Positions 50,101 to 56,579 of a DNA stretch of 64,000 nucleotides are shown here, one piece after another. Within the stretch, counting starts at the first letter, position 1. Every line of letters begins with the position of its first letter. The stretch comes from Macrosoma leucophasiata (Eukaryota; Arthropoda; Insecta; Lepidoptera; Hedylidae). The DNA is taken from assembly GCA_036365455.1 (NCBI GenBank), contig JAWQUS010000027.1, positions 12,574,501-12,638,500 of the forward strand, in the 5' to 3' direction. The position numbers were made by a program, and so were the translations under genes. Under the pieces are notes generated by a model. It worked only from the letters and a program-made list of their open reading frames with translations. It was not told where the DNA came from and did not search any database.

Positions 50101-53100
50101 GTCGGTGGAAAAAAGTGATATAATTGCTAACATTTATATCACTTTCCCATATATCCCATTTGTATTTACGAATATACGTAGACCCCATCGAGTCTCCCAT
50201 GGACCTCAGGGGGTCTATATAGACCACTTTGGGAATCACTGGGGTATTTACACGTACCTACACCTGTGTGCGTAGGAGAATACCAACCGTCGCCTATAAG
50301 AGGGGAAGAAGGGAAATCGGGCGGGACGTCGAAATGTCCATTCTATACGTAGTAATATTACATATTCTCTGCTTCTGCTTAACTAACTGTCTGTCTTACC
50401 TAAGATAATATTTTTTCGGCTCATTGATTAGCAGGTGACAGGAATATGATATCTCACAATTAGTTATACCTTGATGAATTTTCCCAATTATTAATAAGCT
50501 GATAAATTGATAACCTTTTGCTTTTTTAAATAAGATTATTATCTTCTTTATAAAAGAGAAAGGTAACTTACTCATCACAAAATCTTAGGAACTAAAAATG
50601 CTAGGAGTTTCAAATTATAAAGGGGGGTTCTTTAAGGACGTAGGTGCTTCCTAAGCCGGGATATTGCGGAATTCGTAAGTAATGAAGGATGCACCCGTGC
50701 GAACCCGTGCGGGCTACTAGTCAAAGTAAAAGAATCTAACTAAAGTAAAGGAAGAATTTAATCATCAAGATAAAAGTATACTGAGTTAATAGTACTTAAT
50801 ACCTACCTTAATATCTAATACCTAAATATCGAATGATAATATATTGCCGGCTATAAATTGATTGAAAAAACGATAATGCTAATCCATTGATATACAATTT
50901 TGTATATCAATGTGCTAATCAAATAATTTGGCTATCAAATAACACAAGGGTCGGTTTTATTACCATTTGATTTTATATTTTTATTGTTGGTAGTTAATGT
51001 TAATTATGTAGCTGATAGGTACCTACTTGAGTTGAATGGTAGACCGTTTTTTCTAAATGTAATGCCACCTAGGCAAACAAGCACGCAGTTCACTTTGATG
51101 TTAAGTGATGACTGCAGTGCACGAAAGTGTGCTAAATTGAATGCATCAAAAATGGAACCATGCTACGGAGTGTCCTGCCAAGTACTTTAGTAGGTACATA
51201 TAGGTCAATTAATAGAATAGAATAGAATTATTTAGGTATTTAGAAAATATTTTTTATTAGAAATTCATATTTTGTAACTACTATAGTTATTGTTTTTATA
51301 TTATTTTTAAAGAAAAATGGAAAGAAAAATTTGACTTCAGGCGACACTTGAACTCGCGACCTACTGGGAATCTAGTCCAGCCGCTCTTCCAATTGAGCTA
51401 CTGAAGCCCTGCCCGATTTGTCAAATCTTTCCTTCACATCTATTGCATTGCTTTATGGTAGCAGCAGCGCCATCTATTACCAACTATGCTAGTTAGGCAA
51501 CCGATATAATAGACTTTTCAGTTTATTGAATATCGTAAAGAAGTCGCTTTTACCCTTAATAATTGTTTTTATATTATTTCGCATTAACACATGCTTGTGA
51601 AATATATTTTATTTTTAAAGAAAAATGGAAAGAAAAATTTGACTTCAGGCGAGACTCGAACCCGCGACCTACTGAGAATCTAGTCCAGCCGCTCTTCCAA
51701 TTGAGCTACTGAAGCCCTGTCCGATTTGTCAAATCTTTCCTTCACATCTATTGCATTGCTTTATGGTAGCAGGTGCTGTATGGTAGCCATCTATTACCAA
51801 CTATGCTAGTTAGGCAACCGATATAATAGTTAATAACCGATATAGTAACTACTATAGTTTCAAGATCTGCTATCAATGTTTTAAATTTCGCAATACCAAC
51901 TGTGATAGATATCAGAAGTAGGTACATCGGTCAAATCATTTTTGGTAATTTGGTACTTAATAGAAACGAATTTCTGAATATTATTCTCTCGTCAGCACGG
52001 GGTCCAATTTGAACCCCGGACCTTTGTCAGGCTTGCGCGGGGACATGGGGGGTCCAACACGTAGAGGCCCTTTCGAGAATTTTGATCTACTTTGTATTGG
52101 GTTATATTCGGCGGGACCTCTCTCTGACTGCATCAATAGTTAATACAGACACAGACAGACCCCGCAGAATATAATGGGACTATTGTAATGAAAAGTGATT
52201 TGCCAAACTTTGGGCTATGTGGGTGAACTGGGGGGACTAGCTGGCTGGGCCTATGGAGTGAGATCCGGCACCTGCCTATATTCAACATCTCACATTATCG
52301 AATCCTACTTTAGGCAGGTGGTGACTCGCCTCTCCTTGGTGGGCCCCCCAAACAGCCAACCCGATGGTCGACAGGGGGCAACACTGTTGAGAGAGGCTGG
52401 GGGTGTCGAGAGGTGTGGCCCCGGTTTCACCATCACGAGCGAGTAATCTCGAGCTCGGAGCGGGCTTCCCCGCTATTATGCCTTTAGACACTTCCACCCC
52501 CGAGTGTATTTCTCTTGCAGAAATTTAGACAACAGCCTATTATCTAAATTTCTGCAAATGCCATACCTCTAGCGCCCCACTCTGACCGGCCAATGAAGGC
52601 AAGCCAGAGGTGAGAGACCTGATGCTCTGTCCGGCCGTACCTCTGTGTGGCGGACGAGGCGGAGCCCAGTTCTCTCGGAGGAACTCGAGATGATGGTAGG
52701 GGGTGGTGTCGCTACTCACCAACAGCTCGCCACAAGCTGCTCTGCCCCCATATTATTCTAATTGTTAGAGTTGGCTTCTAAGATGTTACGTAATATGGGA
52801 CTGTTTCGATTCTTTGTGTCTATTTAATAGCTTCTATTATGTCTCGAAACCAACTAGGTCTCCTTTCACAAATTACTATTAACTAAATAGAGAGTGGAAA
52901 ACATTTCACCACACGCTAGTGCAATAAAATTGTGTAATGTTTATAGAACAGTTATCGTATCCTGAAAGACACTTTATATTTGGCGTCAAATTAACTGTGT
53001 CTAGTTTGTGACCAGTAGATTTTCAAGTATATTACTTAATTCATTTTATGTAGCTAAAGAATTAAGTACGTAGGTATGAGGTGGTGCCGATATCCGCGAG

Positions 53101-54848
53101 CCCCGTTACTGTACTTCTATCACCAGCCAGTTCCTTGTAGTAGTTATTTATCGTATTTTTTTTCTTCTAGTAATAAATAACCACGACGAGTCGAAACCAC
53201 TGTGTCTGGTGATGGCGCACAACGCTCCCCACAGTGGCAACGACGGAGCGGTGTTGCAAGCGCCTTCTGAGGTCGTCAGAACAATGCGTCACATTGAATT
53301 ATCACCACGCAGAAAATATGGAGGTATATTGTTTTAAACTTTCACGATTTGTATTCATATTTTTATATTGTGAACAGGACTTAATCGCGTACTATTTTAA
53401 TCGAAGTATGTACCTCGACACTCGACGTTTCGGCCGCAACGGCCGTGGTCACGAGTAGTCTACTCGTGACCACGGCCGTTGCATTACTACTCGAGTGTCG
53501 AGATATATGCTTCGATTAAAATAGTACGCGATTAAATCCCGTTTACAATCTAAAAATATTGAGGTATATTTTATTTTCTTAGATAATCAGTTTTTCATAA
53601 GAAATTAAATTTGGTCTAAAAATAAGTATACCCTATATGAATAATTTAGCTAGGAATTATCAAATGATACACTGAACTCTGACTTCACGTAAATGTCCAT
53701 GAGTTACGTAAAATAAAAATTGTATGGACGTGGATTATTTTCCAGTTCAGAGTGCAACTCAAACAAAGTCAAAGCGTAAATCATGCTTTATTTTTATATT
53801 ACTTGTGCAGTAAGCTGGTTCTCTATTTTTTGTATGACCGATACTGTTGTATACGTGTTTCATGAACAGAATCTTTATTTTTGTTTCAGCTATGGTAAAA
53901 AAACTGGATAATAGTGTCGGCGAAATTATTGAAGCTCTCCATAATAAGGGCATTCTTAATAATACTATCATAGCATTTGTATCAGACAATGGTGGAATGA
54001 CAACTGGACCGTCTCAGAATTATGCTTCTAATTATCCTATGAGAGGAGAAAAAATGACTCCTTTTGAAGGTGGCATCAGACTGAATGGTCTCATTTGGAG
54101 TCAAAATTTGATGAATGATCATCATTTGTGGAAAGGTTACATGCATTCAGTTGATTGGGTGCCCACTTTATTGAGAGCCGTTGGTGCAAATCCACCACCA
54201 CATATAGATGGGATTGACTTGTGGAATGAAATAATTTCAAATAAGGAATCTAAAAGGAAGGAAGTAATTGATATAGACGATTACACAGGATATATATCTA
54301 TTATATCTGGCGATTATAAATTAATTAGTGGAACAGTTTCAGCGGATTACGGTACTCATCTTGGTGAAGATCTAAGAGGAATTATTGGTGAATCCCCTTC
54401 CTATGTTGAAAGTCTGAAAAATAGTACAATGTATTCAGTGTTAATGAGAATGGGTGAACCGTTTCAATTTAAGGATATTGAATTGAGGAATGAAATTAAA
54501 ATAAAATGTGCTGAAAATATGAATGAAAATGAAAAATGTCGTGTTGGTGAAAGTAAGAAATTCAATTGTAACAGTTTTTTGTATAATTACATATTTTTTC
54601 TGATTTCATATTTTTGTATATCTTTTTTTTTTTCAGATATGCTATGTTTGTTCAACATCAAGGAGGATCCTTGTGAATACAGAGATCTATCCCACTCCCA
54701 CCCAAAGATAGTTAAAAAGTTGTTCAATCGCTTACAATTTGAGTTATATCGAACAATACCAAGATTAGTGCCATTTCACACGGATTTTAAAGCGTCTCCG
54801 TACATGCACAATTATACTTGGGCCCCATGGATCCATAATACATGTTAA
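27650..54848 (+). CDS. Arylsulfatase B-like sulfatase, gene B
   Basis: Exons 27650-27757, 42977-43136, 45309-45535, 49045-49150, 53171-53323, 53890-54552, 54637-54848, joined in frame to 542 residues, close to the usual ARSB length. Sulfate-ester hydrolase, secreted or lysosomal: MKELLVFLILFFYILILHC is a clear signal peptide. Active-site residues present: D34, D35 (ADDM), C73 and R77 (CTPSR), K127 and H129 (GKWH), H217 (AHNAPH), D284 and N285 (SDNGG), K306 (RGEK). After CTPSRSALLT the usual Gly is Ser. All introns are GT-AG and match gene A in position and phase. Intron 1 is 15.2 kb and full of transposons. The natural substrate is unknown. AATAAA at 54859 lies 11 nt after the stop, and other candidates lie near 55318. 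Confidence 0.9.
27987..29264 (-). mobile_element. mariner transposon (MLE), 1278 bp
   Basis: Inverted ends GGTTGGGAAAAAAGTTTCTG (left) and CTTTTTCCCCAACC (right, ending 29264) are flanked by TA at 27985-27986 and 29265-29266. The length is typical of mariner. It carries a broken transposase on the minus strand and lies in intron 1 of gene B. Confidence 0.95.
28061..29085 (-). pseudogene. mariner transposase, frameshifted
   Basis: Starts at ATG 29085 (MSESNEEIRYILKFYY), a DNA-binding helix-turn-helix region. The catalytic domain keeps the DD34D triad: D in TGDKKW, D in YHDNARP, and D in DLAPSDVHLF, with exactly 34 residues between the last two. The frame breaks near 28985, near 28830 (after EQDRHI) and near 28757 (after KKAGYKK). 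Each break is explained by a single-base change. It cannot make a full transposase. The element ends at 28061 with a normal stop. Confidence 0.92.
29621..30076. mobile_element. hAT-like MITE, host to a second MITE
   Basis: Ends CAGCGTTTCTCA and TGGGAAACACTG are inverted and of hAT type. The flanks GTCAACAG (29613-29620) and GTCTATAG (30077-30084) agree at 6 of 8 positions, as expected for an aged 8-bp target duplication. It also contains CGGGTCGCGACCCGG. Confidence 0.6.
29836..30035. mobile_element. MITE, TATTACACGACACGGTATTCAG family, short copy
   Basis: GGACTTATTACACGGCACGG and CGCGTGTCGTGTAATAGCC are inverted ends. The interior GGGCGACCGGAGCGGCCCG matches the 25856 copy in reverse. CGGTAATTAT flanks both sides (ending about 29835 and again near 30038-30047), a possible duplicated target. 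Confidence 0.7.
30541..31310 (+). mobile_element. Non-autonomous Helitron, about 770 bp
   Basis: Starts TCTATAATATAAAAATGAGT with CGCAGAATGTG, ends ACGCGGGCGGAGCTGCGGGT then AACAGCTAGT. 5' TC and 3' terminal hairpin plus CTAGT are the Helitron hallmarks. No Rep/Helicase frame is present. Confidence 0.75.
31809..32072. mobile_element. MITE with AGTGTTGCCAGG ends
   Basis: AGTGTTGCCAGGTCC at 31809-31823 is inverted as CACCTGGCAACACT ending 32072. The interior has repeated AATCGGGACAGTA-like segments and a LINE-tail-like AACAGTGGACGTCTTTCGGT. The superfamily is unclear. Confidence 0.6.
32073..33052. other. Gene B intron 1, nothing recognised
   Basis: AT-rich intronic DNA. The plus-strand frame at 32668-32850 has no family features. 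Confidence 0.4.
33053..33236. mobile_element. Fold-back MITE, second copy
   Basis: GGGTTGCACCAAGATGTTTG (left) and CTCGGTGCAACCTAGG (right) are inverted ends of the family at 18272. The interior carries a local duplication of a unit containing TTTCTATAAGTTAGAGTAGG (twice, about 33125-33175). Confidence 0.8.
33745..33925 (-). repeat. Interspersed repeat R8, minus copy
   Basis: Inverted copy of 61188-61385. GAAGACTTCGGCTTATTTCG here is read as CGAAATAAGCCGAAGTCTTC there, and GCCGATTGTC pairs with GACAATCGGC. Class unknown. Confidence 0.75.
34034..34260 (+). mobile_element. tRNA-derived SINE (type B), best copy
   Basis: Head: GCCCGGTTAGTCCAGCGGTG (A box) and GGGTTCGATTCCCGCACCGG (B box). CCCGGT at the 5' side pairs with ACCGGG at the 3' side of the head like an acceptor stem. 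The body matches 11367-11575. It ends in a T-rich TTTTATTTTTTTATTTTATT tail. Confidence 0.9.
34797..34995 (+). mobile_element. Lep1/MINE-type Helitron
   Basis: TACTAATATTATAAATGCG, then TCTGTCCGTCTGTCTGTCTG, then CGATTTTAATGAAATTCG, ending CACGCGGGCGAAGCCGCG and AACAGCTAGT. This is the canonical short lepidopteran element with a TCTG microsatellite. Confidence 0.88.
34996..36235. other. Gene B intron 1; SINE D fragment at 35783
   Basis: Mostly unrecognised AT-rich DNA. At about 35783-35832, ATTTCGCATTAACACATGCT matches the end of SINE D. A GC-rich palindromic patch GATGCGACGCCGCATCGCAG lies near 35450. Confidence 0.45.
36236..36322 (+). repeat. LINE 3' tail fragment
   Basis: GTGCCCAGCAGTGGAATGTA followed by an ATT microsatellite, as in many lepidopteran LINE ends. 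The same tail occurs in reverse near 49799-49860. Confidence 0.6.
36430..36602. repeat. Degenerate ACC/ACG minisatellite
   Basis: Run of short ACC-rich units such as ACCAACGCCACC. It creates long open frames on both strands (Thr/Asn/His-rich and Val/Gly-rich). These are by-products and not genes. Confidence 0.8.
36955..37080 (+). mobile_element. RTE-like LINE 3' end
   Basis: One frame reads WMHVASDRSAWRSLGEAYVQ then QWTSYG and a stop, the conserved C-terminus of lepidopteran RTE-type reverse transcriptases. 5'-truncated. Confidence 0.75.
37112..37398 (+). repeat. R1 copy, near full length
   Basis: From TTACTGGTGGTAGAGCTCCA to TTGCCACTTTCATTACATAA plus A-run. One of the two best copies for building a consensus (the other is 47745-48032). 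Confidence 0.92.
37399..37902. other. Gene B intron 1, nothing recognised
   Basis: AT-rich intronic sequence. No gene or repeat placed. Confidence 0.4.
37903..38106 (-). mobile_element. SINE type C, body and tail
   Basis: Minus strand: GGTTCTATTGGGATTTTTCC, CATGTATGCTTGAATGCATG, then CTCTGCCTACCCTTTCGGGG and ATTACAGGCGTGA. The tRNA head is missing and is replaced on its 5' side by a 34-base poly(A) run (38104-38137). The tail resembles the LINE end at 61800-61825. Confidence 0.7.
38107..39300. repeat. Low-complexity and probable LINE UTR debris
   Basis: Poly(A) at 38104-38137. AAATACTTTATTATTGAAAC follows, typical of a LINE 3' UTR in reverse. T-runs and a TA microsatellite (about 39159-39184) lie at 39053-39200, and a TTTCTTTCC tail near 39288-39300. 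No coding region. Confidence 0.45.
39301..39584. other. Gene B intron 1; Helitron/MINE-like debris near 39480-39570
   Basis: The stretch near 39480-39570 (AAAACTCGAGAACGGGTGAACG and nearby) shares wording with the Helitron fragment at 46008-46260. A TCTG/CCGTC-rich run lies near 39400-39432. The frames at 39248-39722 are by-products. Confidence 0.35.
39585..39716 (+). mobile_element. SINE type B, 5'-truncated
   Basis: Starts at ATTTGTATGGCCTACAGATA (the tRNA head is missing) and ends GTGAGTGTAAGCGTATTTTA with a TTTA-rich tail. It abuts the 3' end of the long LINE on the opposite strand, tail to tail. Confidence 0.85.
39714..42680 (-). CDS. Non-LTR retrotransposon polyprotein (endonuclease + reverse transcriptase), intact frame
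   Basis: One uninterrupted frame of 988 codons from ATG 42680 (MMDCRNTIY); the frame stays open further upstream without another ATG. The N-terminal AP-like endonuclease has QNIRSI, ILTECRID, GDININI, DHIFT and TDHKM (about residue 247). The reverse transcriptase has YRPISVL, QYGFRKGCSTED, FLDLKKAFDTV (about 613), GVPQGSVLGP (about 672) and YADDTALL (about 700). The C-terminus has the FASKQFTSQSIKIYNRI-type motif. It copies element RNA into DNA at a nicked target. The lack of stops or frameshifts points to recent insertion. No separate gag ORF is visible. The clade is probably CR1/Jockey-like, not resolved. It lies antisense in intron 1 of gene B. Confidence 0.93.
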   Translation of the reverse strand: MMDCRNTIYHELDKLNNTSTINCKIEDLHSFLPPEKPSLTAIVQNIRSIHKASNIDDLEIHLNILNVDIDVIILTECRIDVNKPLPLKIGYTTYGSTKKTNQNDGVVVFIKSDIKHSVKEITLFRASCLEITTPHSTFICIYRPPAGKNKENHIEKFIQSLDNYLMSPHLKINTTLTGDININIMEGSNDKQSDLYLDMLASHSLLPSHRLDTRENSCLDHIFTNMNDSKCSIKAAVLDTTITDHKMVSIYYYNKNFANKAKKTKIETDYYGAVTSIKKLNISEMRKLQDPNILCQCLIELIRSCLQENTKTIKISNNKRIIKPWITPGILKCIKNRNKLQKQLRLDPTNDVLKITYRRYRNHCNNLLKKLKKQYERDLLNKSKANNKSLWNCIKNITYLNKPKSINKELSNLKSSPIESANVINYHFNNIGKSLAHVISTNTPYTNNDFGSLPNQINSIGIVLPIASEIDSIIANLKSDTAAGWDNIPAIFLKMAKTHLIPIFTHLFTLCFEQGAFPTELKRCIIHPIHKGGDRDDINNYRPISVLTTTSKILEKLINNRLTNFFNKYNILSNSQYGFRKGCSTEDAIIHLTKNITNHLDERKKTICIFLDLKKAFDTVSVPILLCKLEKMGIRGSFLTLLSDYLTDRSQRVKLDGNVFSSDVPVSDYGVPQGSVLGPTLFLAYINDLNNIHLENGKVLTYADDTALLFHGGSWREVFDLAETGLKKVINWLNLNLLTLNTLKTNYITFSINDTLQPDPNLKITAHFCNNQNPCTCNVIHKVDSAKYLGIMLDKNLSWRPQLELIANRSRKLIWVFKKLRDIADKSLLFYIYTTLLQSILIYCIPVWGGTHKTKFIKIERTQRLILKVMLRKKKIYSTEHLYRESNVLTVRQLYILQSTLKTHKVKTIDMNLLTKRRNYSILPTSTTRTVFASKQFTSQSIKIYNRIDRKLNIYTLPYFQCKKQLTCWLKTLNYQETEDLITFASLE
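42820..42905 (-). mobile_element. SINE type C head fragment before gene B exon 2
   Basis: Reverse complement reads CCCCGGTAGCATAGTGGTTG (A box) and CTGGGTTCGATTCCTGGC (B box). Its 5' end lies 72 bp before exon 2 of gene B, close to the splice acceptor. Confidence 0.75.
42977..43136 (+). CDS. Gene B exon 2 (CTPSR)
   Basis: Acceptor TTAATGTTACAG, donor GTTAAG (weaker than consensus). Encodes GWDDVSFHGS through CTPSRSALLTSKFSHVTG. The formylglycine cysteine is C73. Ser replaces the usual Gly at the end of the signature. Confidence 0.92.
43317..43510. repeat. Direct repeat flanking a Helitron, left copy
   Basis: TTAGGTTGCCGTGCTCCAAT and ATACCTGTAATAGGATCACT recur, slightly changed, at 44985-45150. 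The copies bracket the Helitron at 43553-44735. They are too long and diverged for a target duplication and are probably another repeat. Confidence 0.7.
43553..44735 (-). mobile_element. Helitron-like element with triplicated segment
   Basis: Reverse complement starts TCTATACTTATAATAAATCT (about 44735) and ends GACGAAGTCGCGGGCACAGC (about 43556). It is homologous, in opposite orientation, to 62098-63295. Near its 3' end a unit of about 126 bp (CATCAGCTATCTGCCAGTGA and CCCGTCAAAATC) occurs three times in tandem (43641-43960). No Rep/Helicase frame. Confidence 0.75.
44985..45150. repeat. Direct repeat flanking a Helitron, right copy
   Basis: Same sequence as 43317-43510 (TTAGGTTGCTGTGCTCCAAT, ATACCTGTAATAGGATTATC), same orientation. 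Confidence 0.7.
45309..45535 (+). CDS. Gene B exon 3 (GKWH)
   Basis: Acceptor AATGTTTTTCAG, donor GTAGGT. Encodes MQGYPLTNGEDRGLP, HLVGKWHVGLSRDEFLP and GFDSHFGHRGGYIDYY. K127 and H129 are catalytic. 227 nt, identical in length to the gene A exon. Confidence 0.93.
46008..46260 (-). mobile_element. Helitron/MINE-like fragment
   Basis: Plus strand begins ACTAGCTGACTCGGCAAACT TCG, the reverse of a Helitron 3' end. It then has CAAATCGGTCCAGCCGTTCT and GAGTTTTAGCGAGACTAACG. The latter wording recurs near 39500-39530. Confidence 0.5.
46264..46639. mobile_element. MITE with TATACAGGGTTA ends
   Basis: TATACAGGGTTA at 46264-46275 is inverted as TTAACCCTGTATA at 46627-46639. About 375 bp, noncoding, mariner-like TA-type ends possible. 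Confidence 0.55.
47141..47218. repeat. 35-bp hairpin in LINE 3' region
   Basis: Arms 47141-47175 and 47184-47218 are inverted with at most a couple of mismatches around an 8-base loop ACATGTGC. It overlaps the end of the LINE reading frame. Confidence 0.85.
47745..48032 (+). repeat. R1 copy inserted in LINE
   Basis: Full-length copy from TTTACTGGTAGTAGAGC to GCCACTTTTATTACATAAAA plus A-run, cutting the LINE reverse transcriptase ORF between FLGLTVD and LQWGPHIS. Shows R1 moved after this LINE landed. Confidence 0.92.
49045..49150 (+). CDS. Gene B exon 4
   Basis: Acceptor GTGGATTCCAG, donor GTATGT. Encodes WNGQLVSGLDLYRND...EEAKS. The acceptor has little pyrimidine tract because the LINE junction is only about 30 bp upstream. 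Confidence 0.88.
49243..49960 (+). mobile_element. SINE type C with nested MITE
   Basis: Head CTGCCTCAGTAG...GGCCACTACTGCTACGCTGG, body CTGGTTCTATTAGGATTTTC, then a MITE (49353-49714), then the body resumes CTGGAAGTTTCCCCG and GAACAGGCTCGCCAC. It ends near GTATGCATGTATGCTTGAATGC after a reversed LINE tail (ATT microsatellite and CCCACTGCTGGGCACG, 49799-49860). Confidence 0.75.
49353..49714. mobile_element. PIF/Harbinger-like MITE with TTA target duplication
   Basis: GGCGCCGTTCAAGTATTACG at 49353 is inverted as CGTAATACTTGAACGGCCCC ending 49714. TTA flanks both sides (49350-49352 and 49715-49717). The ends and 3-bp TTA duplication fit PIF/Harbinger. Carries G-rich runs (GGGGGGGGAGGGGG near 49384). 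Removal restores the SINE body. Confidence 0.85.
49961..51285. other. Gene B intron 4, mostly unrecognised
   Basis: Contains a Helitron-like end fragment (CACCCGTGCGAACCCGTGCG near 50693) and an R1 fragment at 51060-51118 (AAGCACGCAGTTCACTTTGA). Otherwise nothing placed. Open frames here are AT-driven. Confidence 0.45.
51286..51835 (-). mobile_element. Two SINE D copies in tandem
   Basis: Two copies 308 bp apart (GACTTCAGGCGA at 51333 and 51641). On the minus strand each has a tRNA-like head: TAGCTCAATTGGAAGAGC D-arm and GGTTCGAGTC or AGTTCAAGTG B box. Acceptor-like GCTTCAG pairs with CTGAAGT. The anticodon stem is poor, so these are not functional tRNA genes. Best explained by a tandem duplication. 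Confidence 0.85.
52150..52745. other. GC-rich patch with 13-bp hairpin, probable LINE debris
   Basis: Markedly more GC-rich than its surroundings. GCAGAAATTTAGA (52517-52529) is inverted as TCTAAATTTCTGC (52543-52555). Stretches such as GTGGGCCCCCCAAACAGCC recall 5' regions of lepidopteran LINEs, but I cannot name the family. Open frames on both strands have no recognised domain. Confidence 0.4.
53171..53323 (+). CDS. Gene B exon 5 (AHNAPH)
   Basis: Acceptor TTTTTCTTCTAG, donor GTATAT. Encodes ESKPLCLVMAHNAPHSGN and AVLQAPSEVVRTMRH. H217 is the substrate-side His. Too short and stop-flanked to show as a long ORF, but in frame with its neighbours and 153 nt like gene A's exon. Confidence 0.92.
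53357..53562. repeat. Long near-spacerless palindrome in intron 5
   Basis: Arms about 53357-53458 and 53460-53562 mirror each other around base 53459 (CACGAGTAG/T/CTACTCGTG). Outer ACTATTTTAATCGAAG pairs with CTTCGATTAAAATAGT. One internal block is diverged. The CGACGTTTCGG and ACGGCCGTGGTCACGAG wording belongs to a widespread lepidopteran repeat, so it is likely a head-to-head duplicated element. Confidence 0.88.
53890..54552 (+). CDS. Gene B exon 6 (DNGG, catalytic Lys)
   Basis: Acceptor TTTGTTTCAG, donor GTAAGA. Encodes VSDNGGMTTG, NYPMRGEKMTPFEGG, HSVDWVPTLLRAVG, and a region rich in acidic and Asn residues. D284, N285 and K306 are active-site residues. Confidence 0.93.
54637..54848 (+). 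CDS. Gene B terminal exon
   Basis: Acceptor TTTTTTTTCAG. Encodes MLCLFNIKEDPCEYRDL, then SPYMHNYTWAPWIHNTC and TAA. The upstream long ORF reads straight through the 84-bp intron (54553-54636). Splicing is supported because it mirrors gene A and joins the CLFNI motif properly. Confidence 0.9.
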
Positions 54849-56089
54849 TTTAGCACTAAATAAAATACCCGACATAGTATTAGAATAATCGGTTAGCATT
54901 AATATTAAGATTCCAACCACTTTCTATAAAGATATAAATTTATACTTCTTTGTGATTTAAAGAATATATTTATTACGGGGTACTTCGTACTTACTTAATT
55001 CAGGAAATTTTCATGACAGTGTTGCGGTAAAGTTACAATAACGGAAGTCGAAAATGTAGTCACTCCGCAATACTGTTATTACATATTCTCTGCCAATACT
55101 CTGCATTTCAATCTATCTGTCGTAACATAAACATGTAGCGACATTTTTTTTTTAATAAAAGGAAACCAAACACGGAAACAACACTTGGTAGAATTTGATT
55201 TAATTAAATGGTCTAGTCTCTGTATAATTGTATATTCATGTATTATTTATAACCTACACATTAAATGTATTTTTACGAAATGAATGAAGTGAAATTGCCA
55301 TATAATTTAATACGTTAAATTTAATAAAAACTTTCTGTTCTTGCTCTAATGTAGATATAGACACTATGTAGAAGCAAATTAAATGTTTTAGTGTGTTAAA
55401 TAAATAGTACCTAACTTTAGCCTATGTACTTTCAACGACAGATCTGTCCATACATAATTTAAATCTAGATAACTAGCATCTATTACAACTGTTCGTTTAA
55501 GTACAGCTTATCCTGTCGATGAATGTACTAGTTTCTTTTAGCTAACCAACTTTCCAAACCTTCATAAATGTAACAAATAGGTAAATGTGCTTTTGAAAAC
55601 ATTCTATTGTTGTTAATCTATCTTCCCTCTATTAAAAACATAATAATTATATACTTATTGCCTGTATTTTTGTATGTGAAATACAACATGTATGTATGTA
55701 ATAAAACAACTATGATTATCTAGCTCGATGAATGGTGAGTACTACGTTGCAACTATTAAACCACACAGTAGGTCATTTTTTAAAATTCTAACCTAAATTT
55801 TTTTTACGAAGTAATATAACTGCAAATTAAAAAATATCTTCTCGATCGAATAAATTGCGAGTGTAATCGGATGGATCTGGTACTGGGTGTAATGAAATTT
55901 TTGTTTTATTTAAAATGGCGGGGCAATGGGCTGTGCAAAAAACGCTGTAGTTTAATTCAGTTTGCATTTCACCGGTCGCGAGTTCACGGTAAAAACATGT
56001 TTAATTTTACTAACAGAATTATTATTATTCACTTATTTATAGTAAAATCCTGTTATTAGTATAAAAATAAACATATATATAAAAAAAAC
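54849..56089. other. Gene B 3' flank, nothing recognised
   Basis: AT-rich. AATAAA at 54859 and AATAAA-like signals near 55318 and 55400 are polyadenylation candidates. No gene seen. Confidence 0.45.
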
Positions 56090-56415
56090 CGCGGGGACAG
56101 GGGCCAAACCACCGATGGTTAGGTTAAAATAACCTCCTCACTTTTCGCGCCGTGTCGAGGAGTATACACTATACAGCCTTCTACATCAAGCCAACCCAGC
56201 TGCCCAACGCGAATCTCTAAGGTGTTGGTCGAGACTCTTGGTCATAAGGCCACTGACTGAAACGACTATCGGTACAATGATCGCCATATCCATATGCCAC
56301 ATGCCGACAATCTCGTGAGCTAGATCCAGATATTTTAATTCTTTATCCTTCTCAGCCTTCACGAGTTTCTCGTTATGAAGAGTGGCGATGTCAACGATCT
56401 GAACGATCATTGCAC
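56090..56415 (-). mobile_element. LINE C-terminal fragment (R4/Dong-like)
   Basis: Minus-strand frame 56186-56410: LHNEKLVKAEKDKELKYLDL, AHEIVGMWHMDMAIIVPIVV, SGLMTKSLDQHL. I associate this with the C-terminus of lepidopteran R4-like reverse transcriptases (from memory). The rest is absent. Confidence 0.65.
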
Positions 56416-56579
56416 GAAATGATTACCTATTATTTAAAATTCATGCGTGTCAATTTAGTTGTTGCGTTTTCGATAACGCGGCGATACCTACACAATGAGA
56501 AAGAGATTGTAAGTGTTTACGTAGTTGGTACGTAATCTCCGAAATAATATAGTAAAAAGGTTTGTTTCTTCATTGTTTA

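Noticed and set aside
51333..51715. tRNA genes on the minus strand
   Set aside because: A and B boxes and an acceptor-like stem are visible, but the anticodon stem mismatches and the sequences recur as SINE heads with shared bodies. They are SINEs.
53847..54848. A single 333-codon unspliced gene
   Set aside because: The frame reads through an 84-bp intron with good splice sites (54553-54636). The paralogue is spliced there and upstream exons are clear.
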